From contig JAJGOT010000211.1 in NCBI GenBank assembly GCA_022457155.1, positions 741,501 to 805,500 of the forward strand: DNA of 64,000 nucleotides, given 5' to 3'. The DNA comes from Cladopsammia gracilis (taxonomy: Eukaryota > Cnidaria > Anthozoa > Scleractinia > Dendrophylliidae). The notes beneath the pieces are model-generated. The model saw only the letters and a list, made by a program, of their open reading frames with translations, was not told the DNA's origin and did no database searches. Made by a program: the position numbers and the translations under genes. How positions within the stretch are numbered: the stretch's first letter is position 1; each line of letters begins with the position of its first letter. This document shows positions 51,673 to 62,985 of the stretch, piece by piece.

Positions 51673-51935
51673 CATACCGTCCAGAAGGACGTCGGACAGC
51701 TTATTGAGACTTATATAACGTAATGTCGAAAATCCCCACTCAGGATTGAACCTGTGACCTCAGCTAGGCTTACGCTTACATAGCCTACCGTACCACTGTA
51801 CCACCTTGCTTCTCGGGTTGCTTAATCCTAAATTTAACTATATAAACTGCTACCCCTAACCTCAACTGCAAGTTTAACCAGTTACTCCGTATTATAAGTC
51901 TCAATAAGGTGTCCAACGTCCTTCTGGACGGTATG
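51673..51935. mobile_element. inverted-repeat element with tRNA-like promoter, copy 2
   Basis: The same core as 21664-21958, but the outer 18 bases (CATACCGTCCAGAAGGAC and exact complement) are unrelated to those of copy 1. Confidence 0.72.
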
Positions 51936-52175
51936 ATTTGGGCTTATCGATACCACTTTAATAATTCCAATTTTCAGCTAGCCTGCACAAAAGTCCTTTG
52001 GCTTCTTTAAACTTTGGAGTGCATAGTAAGTCAAGTGTCATAAGAACCTCTGTGTAGGCTGTAAATATTCAGCACGCATGTAGTTTTGCCAGTTGTTATA
52101 TGAAAGGGAAATTTGTATTTTTAAATAAAGCTTATTCGAGGATAGAGCAAGGAGTAATTTTAATACTCGTCAAAT

Positions 52176-52485
52176 TATTTTGGAGACATGTAATGTAACT
52201 CTAACTTTTGAGTCCGTCGACAAAATCCTATGGTGTGACCATTCAAATGAAAGCTCTTTAGCATGTAGTACTTTTGCATGGTACCATTTGTTCTAACTTT
52301 TGAGTCTGTGGATGAAATCCTATTGTGTGAACATTCAAATGTAAGCTCTTTAGCAGTACTTTTGCATGGTACCATTTGTCTATGGAATAAATCCTATGGT
52401 GTGACCATTCAAATGAAAGCTCTTTAGCAGTACTTCTGCATGGTACCATTTGTTCTAACTTTTGAGTCTGTGGATGAAATCCTAT
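52176..52485. repeat. 88-bp-type repeats, diverged units
   Basis: Three to four units with AAGCTCTTTAGCA in place of AACCTCTTCAGCA and irregular spacing. Lies between CNPPD1 and the opsin remnant. Confidence 0.7.
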
Positions 52486-52709
52486 TGTTCCGAACCGAAA
52501 GTTCGTGTTCTTGTTTGTAGAATAATTAAGATATTTTTTGGACGCTGAACACTGGGAACTAGTTTAAGTTTGCAGGGTCTTGGAACCCCCCAAATACTGT
52601 TTTACCATGTGCCTTTTGAATCGGTCGTTCGAAGAAATGTGTTGTGTTTTATAGTTGTTAAAACATCGTGTAATTTTCGTTCATATTGGACAATAAACCG
52701 CTCAAAAAC

Positions 52710-52822
52710 ACCTATGGTGTGACCATTCAAATGAAAGCTCTTTAGCATTACCTTTGCATGGTACCATTTGTTTTTCAATATTTTACAAAATGAAATTTGG
52801 GATTTTCCTCAAATTTTGGTTT
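52710..52822. repeat. 88-bp-type repeat end, copy-1 side
   Basis: Ends of the same family just downstream of the opsin remnant. It is shared with 61659-61770, so this insertion predates the segmental duplication. Confidence 0.7.
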
Positions 52823-53002
52823 GGTTTTCTCCGGCTGCACCAGTTAACGAAGTTAGAAAGCCATAAGTACCGTTGTGCCACGTGTCTTCAGACCCAATGT
52901 TCCTGTGGTAGATTCTCCCTTGAGGTCTGTGAGCCCTTAGATTTAGGAGTTTGTTGGCGAGTTTCTACTGATAAACCCGCGGTGCCGTTTGCGACATCTG
53001 CG

Positions 53003-53745
53003 TTACGGACGTGTCTTGCAGCAAAGCACATTTACCAGACCGTTCCTCAGCTTCTTGTACATGAACATGTAAATGAATGGATTGTAGCAAACAGATGATT
53101 TGGCGATGTATGCTGGGATCGACGCGGCGAAATCGCTGATCAGACCTGGGTCGTACATGCCCACAATCGAGGAGATAGGGTATGGTGTCCAGGCGACAAG
53201 GAAACTTACTGTAATGGCAACGGCCACCCATGCCATTTTGCTCTCAGCTGCAATGGTGTCTTGGGTGGCACGGCCGTTTTCTCCCCAGTTTCGCTTTGCT
53301 TGCTTGGTCAACCCACTCACAGCTTTATACGACTTGTAGAAGCAGAAGATAATCGCAGTTACTGGCAGTACAAAGCAGGCACAAATCAAGCACAGGGCAT
53401 ATGACACAGCATCTACTCCTCTTGACCTCCAGTCTATAGAGCAGCTTGTCCCAACCCCCTCTAGCACGTAGCTCGACCAGCCAAGAACGGGCAAAACGCT
53501 CCAGAAGAATGAGTAACACCATAGCACAATGGAGAGGAGCAAAGCTTTTCTTTTACTGAATTGAGCTTCGCCACCGTCGTAAAGTTTACAGAGTGTGACG
53601 TAACGTTCGTACGCGACTCCAGCTAAAGTCATCATAGACCCAAGGGCAAAAAAGGCGGTGAGGAAACCACAAGCTGTGCAGCCAGCCTCTCCGAACACCC
53701 ATTCACCCCGAAAGTTGGACACAACTACAAAAGAAAGCGCTACTA
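53003..53745 (-). pseudogene. truncated opsin copy lacking TM1, with frameshifted tail
   Basis: Very similar to the intact opsin at 61757-62788 from IVAL in TM2 onward. It keeps ERY, both disulfide cysteines, the ECL2 Glu, the lysine in YIAKSSVCYNP and NPFIY. Homology stops at about 53745, where a TAA lies in frame just upstream; TM1 and the first half of TM2 are missing. Downstream, a 5-nt loss after CCK relative to the intact copy shifts the frame and ends the protein at KTRP. The frame in between is open for about 240 codons. A rescue by splicing at TTTTGTAG/TTGTG (53717) from an unseen exon is possible but less likely than a pseudogene. Confidence 0.8.
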
Positions 53746-53935
53746 TCTTTATTTATACACGAAATCGTATCATAATGTCATGGTCTTCCTAGGAGTCGTG
53801 TGAATTTACACTAGAGTACATTACCTGTAGAACTACTTAACCAAGAAAGATAAAGTACAATGAAAACTACGATCAAGGTTTCTTCGATTTATCAAACTAC
53901 ATTAAACTAAAAATTGAACTATAAAACTTAACTTA
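53746..53935. other. remnant of the opsin upstream exon boundary
   Basis: At about 53829 the minus strand reads CTACAG/GTAATGTAC, similar to the acceptor and first bases before the start of the intact opsin (CAG/GTAATGAAG). The 85 bases between here and TM2 do not match the 190 bases of the intact copy. Beyond it the 2.66-kb element begins. Confidence 0.5.
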
Positions 53936-56599
53936 GAGCGCTTTCCATTTGTTAGAACTGGCCGGCCCGAAAGAACGGGTTCTCACTGGTCTAAATGGAA
54001 AGGCAAAAGGCCGGTCCGCGTGAATATGCGCGTGGGAATTGCGTGTATTTCGCGCAGAAGTGACGCAAACAACAAACATACATGGTGGTGTAGTTAGAAA
54101 ATATGCCACCTTTCCAGGTTTATGGGAGTCCAGGGTCTTTGTTGAGCAGTGACGACGAAATAGTATTATAACATAGCTAGAAAATTCACCCATGTAATTC
54201 AATAGCGCGAGCGTGCATCCAAAAATGACGTGTGTAAATGTTTACATGCTACTGAGTACAATTTTTTTTTCGCTCACTCCGTTTTTAACGCTTTTTAAAT
54301 CGAGAACAACATCGCAAATTTCAGGGTGGAAGCAAAAGTCTACACAATCTAACCTCAACTTTTATTCTTGACTGAATGAAAATGCTAAAAACCTCAGCTT
54401 ATTAATGTCAGTTTTTTATCTTTGCGGCGATAAGTTTAAGCTTACTCGTGAACAACGCTACGCTAAAATCTCACAAACCAAAGTTTTTTATGGAAATTCT
54501 ATCTATTATAACACGACATGCAGACTACATGAAATACAGCAGTAAAATGGTAGAGAATCGTGTCTGTAAAGACTTCAATTCAGAATTGAAAAGCAAACTG
54601 AACAAGCATGCGACTGAACAGAGCGAAAAGCTATCCAATTTGAAAGAACTACAGTCAAGGCAGTCTTACAAAAATTAATACATTTGGACACAAATTAACG
54701 CTAAAAAAAATGTTACCTGCACTCGATGTGGCTTTTTAGTCCCTTCCTTTAGCACCCAGCTTTCCAAAAAATAAGTTTACAAGTTTAAACGAGTTTAATT
54801 GTTCTTGTTGTTGTTTTGACATGGACCAGTCGCCAAAGAACCCGCATCTTTACACCACACATTTCAAGTCCGAAGTCAATCCATACTGAAAGCATAAGCT
54901 GTTCTCTCCTCAATTAACAACGGCTTTTGAGCTGCACAGCGAGTCTCCGTTTCAGTTTATAAACTATTTCTCCACTGAGTTCGGCAAAACATGCACACAA
55001 CAGTTCGTGATATGAAAAAAATACAAACTTGCTCGTTTTAGTTCCTACAGCCACGATGGTGAGAGTTTTCGGTTCCAATCCGCTTCAAACAATGTTTAGG
55101 AACATTTTCAGGGAAGCATAAAGCATATGCCATATTTCAAAGCCAAATATTAGAAGATATTTTCTGAAAATTGTGCTTGTTCGTTTTTTCCAGATCAAAA
55201 ACAGCTTTGCCAAGGTGAACTTTCATTCAGCTTCGCCAAGGTGAACTGCGATACGCGGCAACATTTTTCGCGCCTTTTTTCGTTCAGTCATACGATCATT
55301 TGTTTTTCCTTTTCCTTTCGCTATGTTATAAAAGAATTGGTTCATGCTTTTAGCTGTACATCTATCGAGTTTTGGATATTAGTAATTTGGTTATTTCAGA
55401 AGTCCACGAAGTTATGTATCAGTCAATTCCAAGACCGCCCATCCCCCCCCCGGGCATACCTCGGGCATTTGACGAGAGGTTAGCTCCGCATGGTGGGGCA
55501 TTTGACGTGAAACGAGGCCCGACGGGGCGGGCATTTGACTTCAACAAAAACGTTGGTCAGCGGTCGCAAGGTAAAAGATTTCATAATCCATCCATTCCAT
55601 GTGTCTGTTGACACGTTGTTAATTATGCATTGTTATTTTCAAATATTTATTTGGAAATCAGATCAACGGACAAAAAAGGAAAGTGACTAAGCAAGATCTT
55701 TGTTTACATTTAGTATTTCGAAACATATGTTCAGAAGTTGCAATATCGTTCTATTTTTTTCGCTGAAACTAAATCTAGCTATATAAAAACAACAGACAAC
55801 AGCACAAGCAAAGATTGCAAGATATTTAAAGTGAACATGAAAGATAATATACGATTTATATGTTGGTCGAATTCAAAACCACAACTGAAATAGCGGCATG
55901 CATCTTACAGCGTACGTGATCTCACCTCGAAAACAATCCGAACAGCACCAGTTTATAGATTGGTCTTGGCAAGTCTACAAAATATTAAATGTTAAGGAAA
56001 ACCATCCAGATCGGCTAAAAATTGTTTTGACTTCGCAAATAGCGTTTAAGAACAACTTCAGACTTTACATACAGGCTCAAATGTAATTGACAACTTCGCA
56101 ATTCAATGTAGTATCAAATTTCCCAACGAACTTGGCAACTGGCGCGGCCAAAAGTAAGCTGAAATCCACTGTAACTAGTTACTTTAATCCCTCCTTGCCC
56201 GGACGGTGGGGCATTTGACGCTCTGTGAAGCCCTGCACGGTGGGGCATTTGACCGTATAAACTGCCCACATAGTGGGGCATTTGACAATTTTTTTTTGAA
56301 AAAGTCAAATGCGCGGGGGTTTGCCCGGGGGGGGGATGGGCGGTCTTGGAATTGACTGGTACATTAATGATGGTTCCTCTATCCCGTTTCTGCGTAATGG
56401 CGGACGATGGATTTTTTTCCGCGCTGGTTTCGCGCGGCTGCAGCGCCGTTTGTGTGCATTGTGGGATAGAACTGGCAGAACTGGCGGGTTCTACGCGCAG
56501 AGTAGGACCAGTCTGTCCGGAACCAGTTCTCGGAACTGACGCGTTCCATTTAAGAACTGGCTGGTCCGACCAGTCAGTTCTAACAAATGGAAAGCGCTC
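53936..56599. mobile_element. 2.66-kb inverted-repeat DNA element, TTA target duplication
   Basis: The ends are inverted repeats of about 30 bp, GAGCGCTTTCCATTTGTTAG on the left and its complement on the right, flanked by TTA on both sides (53933-53935 and 56600-56602). A 3-bp TWA-type duplication suggests a PIF/Harbinger-like element, but no transposase is readable inside, so it is probably non-autonomous. Short subterminal copies of the CCATTT...AACTGG motif lie near both ends. A second inverted-repeat element is nested inside it. It sits between the opsin remnant and its former upstream block. Confidence 0.75.
55420..56358. mobile_element. nested 0.94-kb inverted-repeat element with GGGCATTTGAC arrays
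   Basis: Inverted ends CAGTCAATTCCAAGACCGCC with a following C-run, at 55420 and (complement) 56358, flanked by GTAT and GTAC. Just inside each end are three same-orientation copies of GGGCATTTGAC (about 55463, 55495, 55529 and 56210, 56241, 56275), plus an inverted GTCAAATGC at 56304. No coding capacity is evident; the open frames here are short and repetitive. Superfamily not recognised. Confidence 0.7.
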
Positions 56600-56770
56600 T
56601 TAGTTATTGTGCAGCGAAGCTGGGCATACGCATACGTACGTATACGTATACGTGGGCATACGTAGTATCCGGCTTGTTAAATAAATACTGTATATACACT
56701 AATAATTGTACTCGTCTTAAGTTTATTGATTCACCTTCAAGTTAGAGAGAAATAAACGGTTTACAATTTT

Positions 56771-59700
56771 AAAAGGGTACATATAAGATATAAGGAAATG
56801 AAAAAGAAATTGAAAACATAATAAAATCGAAAAAAATATTACCAAACTGAAGGCGGCTCGTGGAAGAAAAAAAAGAGTATTTGTGCCTGTTTGATGCAGA
56901 GTAAGGGGTAGGGCGAAACGATTTTTGAGGTCGCAACTTATTCAGGATCAAATTTTAAATGTAATAAAACCAAGCCTTTTGAGGTATCGACACTGTACAC
57001 TGATCAATACAGTTGATTAGTGAACTTTAACATTGTTCGACTGAGTTAGACAAACACCGGTACGGATCAGGCACAAACTGTTCAATTAATAAGATACGCT
57101 GGGAGGCAATGTTTACTTTGTTAGACTAACATCCTCTGTCTGAATCTTCTTCCGTTATTTAAGAATCGAATTTTCAGTCTTATGAGGTAAGTATAAACTA
57201 AAAAACAGAGACGCTGAATAAACTCTTCTGTATTTCATTTAACTCGAGATGGTACCGAGCTGAAAATAAGTAACAACGCAGGGTCTTTTCTAGACGAAAA
57301 AAACACCTGACAAAAGCTGCCTTTTTCTTCTCATCTCGCAGTTCAGGGTCTTCTATTTAATGTTAGTTTAGCACCTCTTTCTTACCAATGTTAATTAAAA
57401 ATTATGGAAATGAAAAAAATTATCCTCGCAGTACAATCTTGACAATTAATGGAACCACGAATAACGCGCGGTAAACAAGTTTTAGCCTTCGTGTTACCGT
57501 AGTGTTGCTATAGCAACTGATCGTGAGGTACCAAGGTCCCATTTTGGGGGGAGGGGGAGGGGAAGTAAATCAAAAATCATTTTTAGGGCATGGCAGGCAA
57601 AACAGTAATAAAGCAAATTCACAATTAATTATTTCGCCATCAAAAATGACCCTCTCTGTCAAGTCGTCGGCGTAGGTGCAAAAGATCTTGTCTGTTGCTT
57701 TCGGATTGAGTAAGTTGAGCTTTGGGGGGGATGAGATATTGCCTGAGGAATCGATCATGCTGTTTCAGCAGCCTTTCATTGTTCGAAAAAAATCCCCTAA
57801 AAATCTTTTAAGCCCGTGCTTAACTGGTTTACAGTCAGGTACGCCCCTGAATGTGATTACACATCAACAGCGGAAATGGAATAAAACGAGGAATTGATCC
57901 AGTAAATGCAATCCACCGTAGGAAAAAAGATGGCGGCTGTTCATTTTACCACAATACCTTGCGGACCTAACACAGCACATAAGGCACAAAGAAAGCCAAT
58001 TTTCACAATATTTGTTCCAGTACTAAGGACAATGTGTAGACCAGGTTTGAAGATTTTATACCCTTTCTTTACATTTTTACGGGAACGTTGTTAAGGTTTT
58101 TGTGCACTAAGAATTATGGGGAAATGTACCAGTCGCCATCTTTTTTCCTACCGAGGATTCCAATTGCGAATATAGCCTGAAAATTATGATTCGACAATTG
58201 TTTTAATTGCGGTCACCACTCAGTGAGGATTACAGTTTCGATGTCATTTCTTTGTTTCATTTCATTTTTGCAGTTCATGTATGTTATTTCGTTTTGCCCA
58301 TATCCAATTTGGGACTGTTTGCTTAGGTTGTTAGGTTACAACGGTTGTTGACAATTACTGATGAACTCTATTTACGGATTTAATATTATTGCGGTAAATT
58401 ATTTTTTCCACTGGATTGAAACTACCTAGCTCGTGAGGCCAGTAGTTTCGATTATGATTCACGAACAGCACCGCCTGATGTGAACACTTTTAATCACAGT
58501 GAAACATGTTTCATTCGTGATCAAACTAAACTTGTTTCGCCCCAGTGTGAACACAGCCCTAGATTACAGATTATTCATTCTGATCCGTCCTTGGCAAAAG
58601 AGATTTTTTGAAGTAATAAAACTGTTTACACCAAAAATTTATTAACGACCGATTATTATTACCTAAATGCAGGCTTTCCAAACAATCAATTCAGTCATAC
58701 ATTGCCGCGGAGTGTGGATTAAAAGAAATATCGAATACATCATATCTATCCACATCTATCCATGTATTTAAAACAAAATGCATTTCTATTTATGATCTCC
58801 GCGGTTTTTAGACATAAAAATAAATGCTAAATTAACAGCATGAAACCAAAAATGCACATGAATAAATTAAACCAGTGTTTTTTTTTCTCTCATGACAAAT
58901 TAAGAAATTTCAGGGTTTTCTTTTTTCTCAATTTAAGAATTTACAGGGTTTTCTTTTTCTCAATTTAAATTATTACAGTGCCAAATTCGAGTTATACATG
59001 CGATATTTATTGAAAAAAAAAAAATAACGACAGGGCGACGATTAATCAATAATTTGTCAAGCAATTTCAAGTGATAACAACTCAAACCCGATGCAACAAC
59101 TGACCAAATGCGAAAGCTAACAAAACTAAAAAATTAAAGAAATGAACCATTGATAAGTTATTAACTCACTCTTGGTGTACGATTCATTAACCATTTTCAT
59201 TAACCATATTCATGATTCCATTTCTATGCTTGAGTTTAAACGAGGCACGAATAACGCTACATCTTACATTTCATGGAGTCGGTAAAAATCCTTGTGGGCA
59301 ACGCACCAACAGTACAAAACAATAGGCTAATCTAAAAAGAATAGATCTATAGATCTACCATTGTTTAGGGCCAGGAAGCAGCTGTTGTCGTATACTGGTA
59401 TCGTTTCCATCTACGTAAGCTGTAATTAAGCAGTTTTTGCAGGTAAAAAAAAAGACTGAAGTGTGCAAGAACCCTTTTCGCAATCACTATTGTGGAACAA
59501 TCGCAAAGCAGAATTCAGAGATAAGATGTTGCAGAGAATGCCAATAGGCCACTCCGAAAAATACCATAATAATCTTTCATGTGCAGGCTCAGCCTCACCG
59601 GGGTGTAATTATTCAAGTCTCCTTTGTTAGAATGGCACAATGGAATTCAGAGTACATGTAGGAACGCTGGGACGTAGCATTGTGTGTTCGTATACAAATG

Positions 59701-59927
59701 TGCGCCGTTTGCAAATTGCCAAGAAGTTAAAGCATAGCACGTGCAGTTGGTGCTGAAAACAAAAGAAATTGGAAAAATCAGGCAAAAGTCAAGCACCACC
59801 CAAACCTGCACTTTAAAGAGTATTATGGTATTTTTCATAATTTCTGGAGTGGGGAATTGAAACGACTTGGCAAAATTTGGAAACCCGACGACCTTTACTG
59901 ATAACCGAGTTATGGGAAAAAGAACAC
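56771..59927. other. intergenic, no gene seen
   Basis: AT-rich sequence with one MITE (57919-58150). No open frame resembles a conserved protein and no exon chain was found. Confidence 0.65.
57919..58150. mobile_element. 232-bp MITE with CCG on both flanks
   Basis: TAGGAAAAAAGATGGCG and complement, flanked by CCG at 57916-57918 and 58151-58153. No coding capacity. Confidence 0.65.
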
Positions 59928-59938
59928 AGTGGAACCCA

Positions 59939-60470
59939 GCTTTACGGACACCCCGTTAATACGGACAGTTGTGTTGGTCCCGGCCGAATGCCCATACATT
60001 CTCTCTAAAATTTACCCGCTTAATACGGACACCCCGTTATTACAGACAGTTGTCTTGGTCCCGGCCGAATGCCCATACATTCTCTCTAAAATTTACCCGC
60101 TTAATACGGACACCCCGTTATTACAGACAGTTGTCTTGGTCCCGGCCGTATGCCCATACATTCTCTCTAAAATTTACCCGCTTAATACGGACACCCCGTT
60201 ATTACGGACAGTTATCTTGGTCCCGGCCGAATGCCCATACATTCTCTCTAAAATTTACCCGCTTAATACGGACACCTCGTTATTACAGACAGTTGTCTTG
60301 GTCCCGGCCGTATGCCCATACATTCTCTCTAAAATTTACCCGCTTAATACGGACACCCCGTTATTACGGACAGTTATCTTGGTACCGGCCGAACGCCCAT
60401 ACCGGATTTTCTCTCAAATTTACTCGCTTAATACGGACACCCGTTAATACGGACAACGGACAGTTATTCC
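59939..60470 (+). repeat. 81-bp tandem repeat, about 6 units
   Basis: Each unit contains TTAATACGGACACCCCGTTA, GGTCCCGGCCGAATGCCCAT and TCTCTAAAATTTACCCGC. It opens with CAGTGGAACC at 59928, typical of pogo-like ends, so it may be an expanded internal part of such an element. The long open frame across it exists only because 81 is a multiple of 3. Confidence 0.85.
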
Positions 60471-61658
60471 CGTCCCGATCAAAACAATCTCATACCTCTC
60501 GCGGGCCGAAGGCCCACACGCGGAGCTCCATACTCATAGAACCTATGCTAACCTATAATTAATTTCAGAATAAATATATAGAAGTTTCATAAATCAGAAC
60601 TGAGTTTCTATGAAAATCACATTGTTTTCAGTTCTCAACATGTCTTATATTTGGACATTGTATTCATGCATATATGTTTTTCTGCAATTATCTTATGTTT
60701 AATCATTTTAGGGTAAATGCTTTTTGGGAGGTTTTGCACTTAGTAGTCAAAAAATGTCATTTTCTACTTCACTACTAAGCCAATTTTATTTTAACCCTAT
60801 TCAGACTGGGCTTTTTTAGGCAATCTTTGACTGGGGGGGTTGGCTCCTCGGACCCCCCCCCCCCCTTTATATCTCTGGAACCAGTAAGGCTAGGACCATG
60901 AAATTATCACACAATGTTCACCTCCATACAAGGAAACCTCACATCCAGTTTTGACATGCCACACCCAATTATGACGTCACAATGACGTCATTTTTGTTTT
61001 CCGACGTTTCTTTGATATTTTTCCATCCAGATACTTAAAATATCAAATGTAACTGTAAAATCATCTCTTTAATATTAAAACATAATAAATACAAACAAGG
61101 ACACACTTGTAAAGCGAGAAAAAGCAAAAAAAAAGGCGATAAAACTATCATTTTGAAATTATTGTCCGCCATCGTGGATCCACCATCTTGGATTTCCATT
61201 TAAGGGCAAGGCTTTGCAGTTTGCTTTTTAGCTACATAACAAACAGGATAAGTCTGAAATATAATAGAGCAGTTTTCAATTAATTGGAGGTGTGAATACC
61301 AAAATCGTGCATTTCAAACCCAAAAATCATTTCCACATCTCCACCGTTTTGAATCTCAGTACCCTCTTGTGAGTGGCTGTGCATTCCAAACTTTGTGATT
61401 GGTTCAAAGAAAACGAAAATTCACACCACTTTTTCAAACCGAGCAGAAGTTATTTTAGTTTTAATTAGTTTTCCTTCGGAGTAGGAGACGGCTGCACGCT
61501 GGCTATTTCGCAATAGTTTTGTAATAACTCATGAGTCTTTTAAAAAGTGGTATCGATGGGGCTGATAATTCCAATTTTCAGCTAGCCTCCTGCACAAAGG
61601 TCCTTGGGGTGTTTCTTTTTAACTTTGGAGTGCATGGTAAGTCAAGTGTCACAAGACT

Positions 61659-61770
61659 CCTATGGTGTGACCATTGAAATGAAAGCTCTTTGGCAGTACT
61701 TTTGCATGGTACCATTTGTTTTTTAATATTTTACAAAATGAAATTTGGGATTTTTCTCAAATTTTCGTTT
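61659..61770. repeat. 88-bp-type repeat end, copy-2 side
   Basis: Matches 52710-52822 and runs into the last codons and 3' flank of the intact opsin. Confidence 0.7.
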
Positions 61771-62788
61771 CGTTTTCTCCGGCTTCACCAGTCCTTGAGG
61801 TCTGTGAGCCCTTAAATTGAGGGGTCTGTTGGCGAGTTTCTGCTAATAAATCGGTGTCGTTTGCCTCATCTACGTTACGGAGATGTGTCTTCTTGCAGCT
61901 AAGCACATTTACCAGACCGTTCCTCAGCTTCTTGTACATGAACATGTAAATTACTGGATTGTAGCATGCAGATGATTTGGCGATGTATGCTGGGATCGAC
62001 GCGGCGAAATCGCTGATCAGACCTGGGTCGTACATCCCCACAATCGATGAGATAGCGTATGGTGTCCAGGCGGCAAGGAAACCCGCTGTTATGGCAACAG
62101 CTATCCATGCCATTTTGCTCTCTGCTGCAATGGTGTCTTGGGTGACATGGCCGTTCTCTCCCCAGATTTGCCTTACTTGCTTGGTCAACCCACTCACAGC
62201 TTTGTACGACTTGTAGAAGCAGAAGATAATCGCAGTTACTGGCAGTACAAAGCAGGCACAAATCAAGCACAAGGCATATGACACAGCATCTACCTCTCTT
62301 GACCTCCAGTCTATACAGCAGCTCGTTCCGACCCCCTCTTGCACGTAGCTCGACCAGCCAAGGACGGGCATAAGGCTCCAGAAGAATGAGTAACACCATA
62401 GCACAATGGAGAGGAGCAAAGCTTTTCTTTTACTGAATTGAGCTTCGACACCGTTGTAAAGCTTACGGAGTGTTACGTAACGTTCGTACGCGACTCCAGC
62501 TAAATTCATCATAGACCCAAGCCCAAAAAAGGTGGTGAGGAAACCATAAGCGGTGCAGCCAGCCTCTCCGAACACCCATTCACCCCGAACGTTGGACACA
62601 ACTACAAAAGGAAGCGCTACTATTGAGTACATAAAGTCACCAATCGAAATGTTGATGATGAAGATGTTGGGTGCATCTAAGAGCTTAGGATGTGTGAAGT
62701 ACACGAGGCAAACGAGAAAGTTGAGGACTATCCCGCAGCTCCCGATTATGGACGACAGAGCTGCGAAAGCTTTAAAGATAATTTTCAT
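61757..62788 (-). CDS. opsin (retinal-binding rhodopsin-type GPCR), 343 residues, single coding exon
   Basis: Seven hydrophobic segments. N23 in TM1, D51 in TM2, the disulfide pair C78 and C157, ERY at 102-104, W241 of WTPY in TM6, Schiff-base lysine K271 in YIAKSSACYNPVIY, and NPVIY at 277-281 followed by YKK. The position matching bovine rhodopsin Glu113 is Tyr81, while Glu181 is kept as Glu151, the usual invertebrate counterion arrangement. Start: ATG at 62788, 16 bases after a good acceptor (poly-T tract ending CAG); a TGA lies in frame between them, so an upstream noncoding exon is inferred. The N-terminus before TM1 is only about 9 residues, with no glycosylation site, unusually short for an opsin. 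The tail is Thr/Ser-rich. The cnidarian subgroup cannot be fixed by eye. Confidence 0.92.
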   Translation of the reverse strand: MKIIFKAFAALSSIIGSCGIVLNFLVCLVYFTHPKLLDAPNIFIINISIGDFMYSIVALPFVVVSNVRGEWVFGEAGCTAYGFLTTFFGLGSMMNLAGVAYERYVTLRKLYNGVEAQFSKRKALLLSIVLWCYSFFWSLMPVLGWSSYVQEGVGTSCCIDWRSREVDAVSYALCLICACFVLPVTAIIFCFYKSYKAVSGLTKQVRQIWGENGHVTQDTIAAESKMAWIAVAITAGFLAAWTPYAISSIVGMYDPGLISDFAASIPAYIAKSSACYNPVIYMFMYKKLRNGLVNVLSCKKTHLRNVDEANDTDLLAETRQQTPQFKGSQTSRTGEAGENETKI

Positions 62789-62985
62789 CTTAAGTCTTCA
62801 TTACCTGAAAAAAAAAGGAAAGTGAAAGTTATAAAGTGAAAGTTAGCTGGGCATACGCGTAATTTGGGTTTACCACACGTAGTATCCGGATTGTTAAATA
62901 AATACTGTATATACACTAATGATTATATTCATCTTAAGTTTATTTATTCACCTTCATGTTCTAGTAGAGAAAGTCAAAGGCTCCT

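Larger units (their letters stand above)
50500..53760. repeat. segmental duplication, copy 1 (pairs with 61204-62640)
   Basis: Blocks 50500-50577, 50871-50928, 51114-51210, 51582-51658, 51945-52048 and 52710-53745 match 61204-61281, 61286-61343, 61375-61462, 61464-61540, 61545-61656 and 61659-62620 in the same order and orientation. Block 56618-56760 matches 62845-62985. Copy 1 is longer because it holds insertions absent from copy 2. The duplicated unit carries the opsin gene and its 3' flank. Between the blocks of copy 1 lie inverted-repeat elements listed separately. Confidence 0.85.
61204..62985. repeat. segmental duplication, copy 2 (compact, with intact opsin)
   Basis: The compact counterpart of 50500-53760 plus 56618-56760. 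It includes the 3' flank of the opsin (61204-61756), the intact gene, and the upstream block 62845-62985 with the GGGCATACG and GTATCCGG motifs. It gives the empty-site state for several insertions in copy 1. Confidence 0.85.

Noticed and set aside
59929..60562. Long open frames (172 and 197 codons) with repeated peptides
   Set aside because: They run through the 81-bp tandem repeat; the period is a multiple of 3, so any frame without a stop in one unit stays open. No gene-like start, ends or composition.
61899..62399. 166-codon open frame inside the opsin
   Set aside because: Same strand, different frame from the opsin; a shadow of its codon usage. Equivalent shadows occur at 52965-53231 and 53325-53522.
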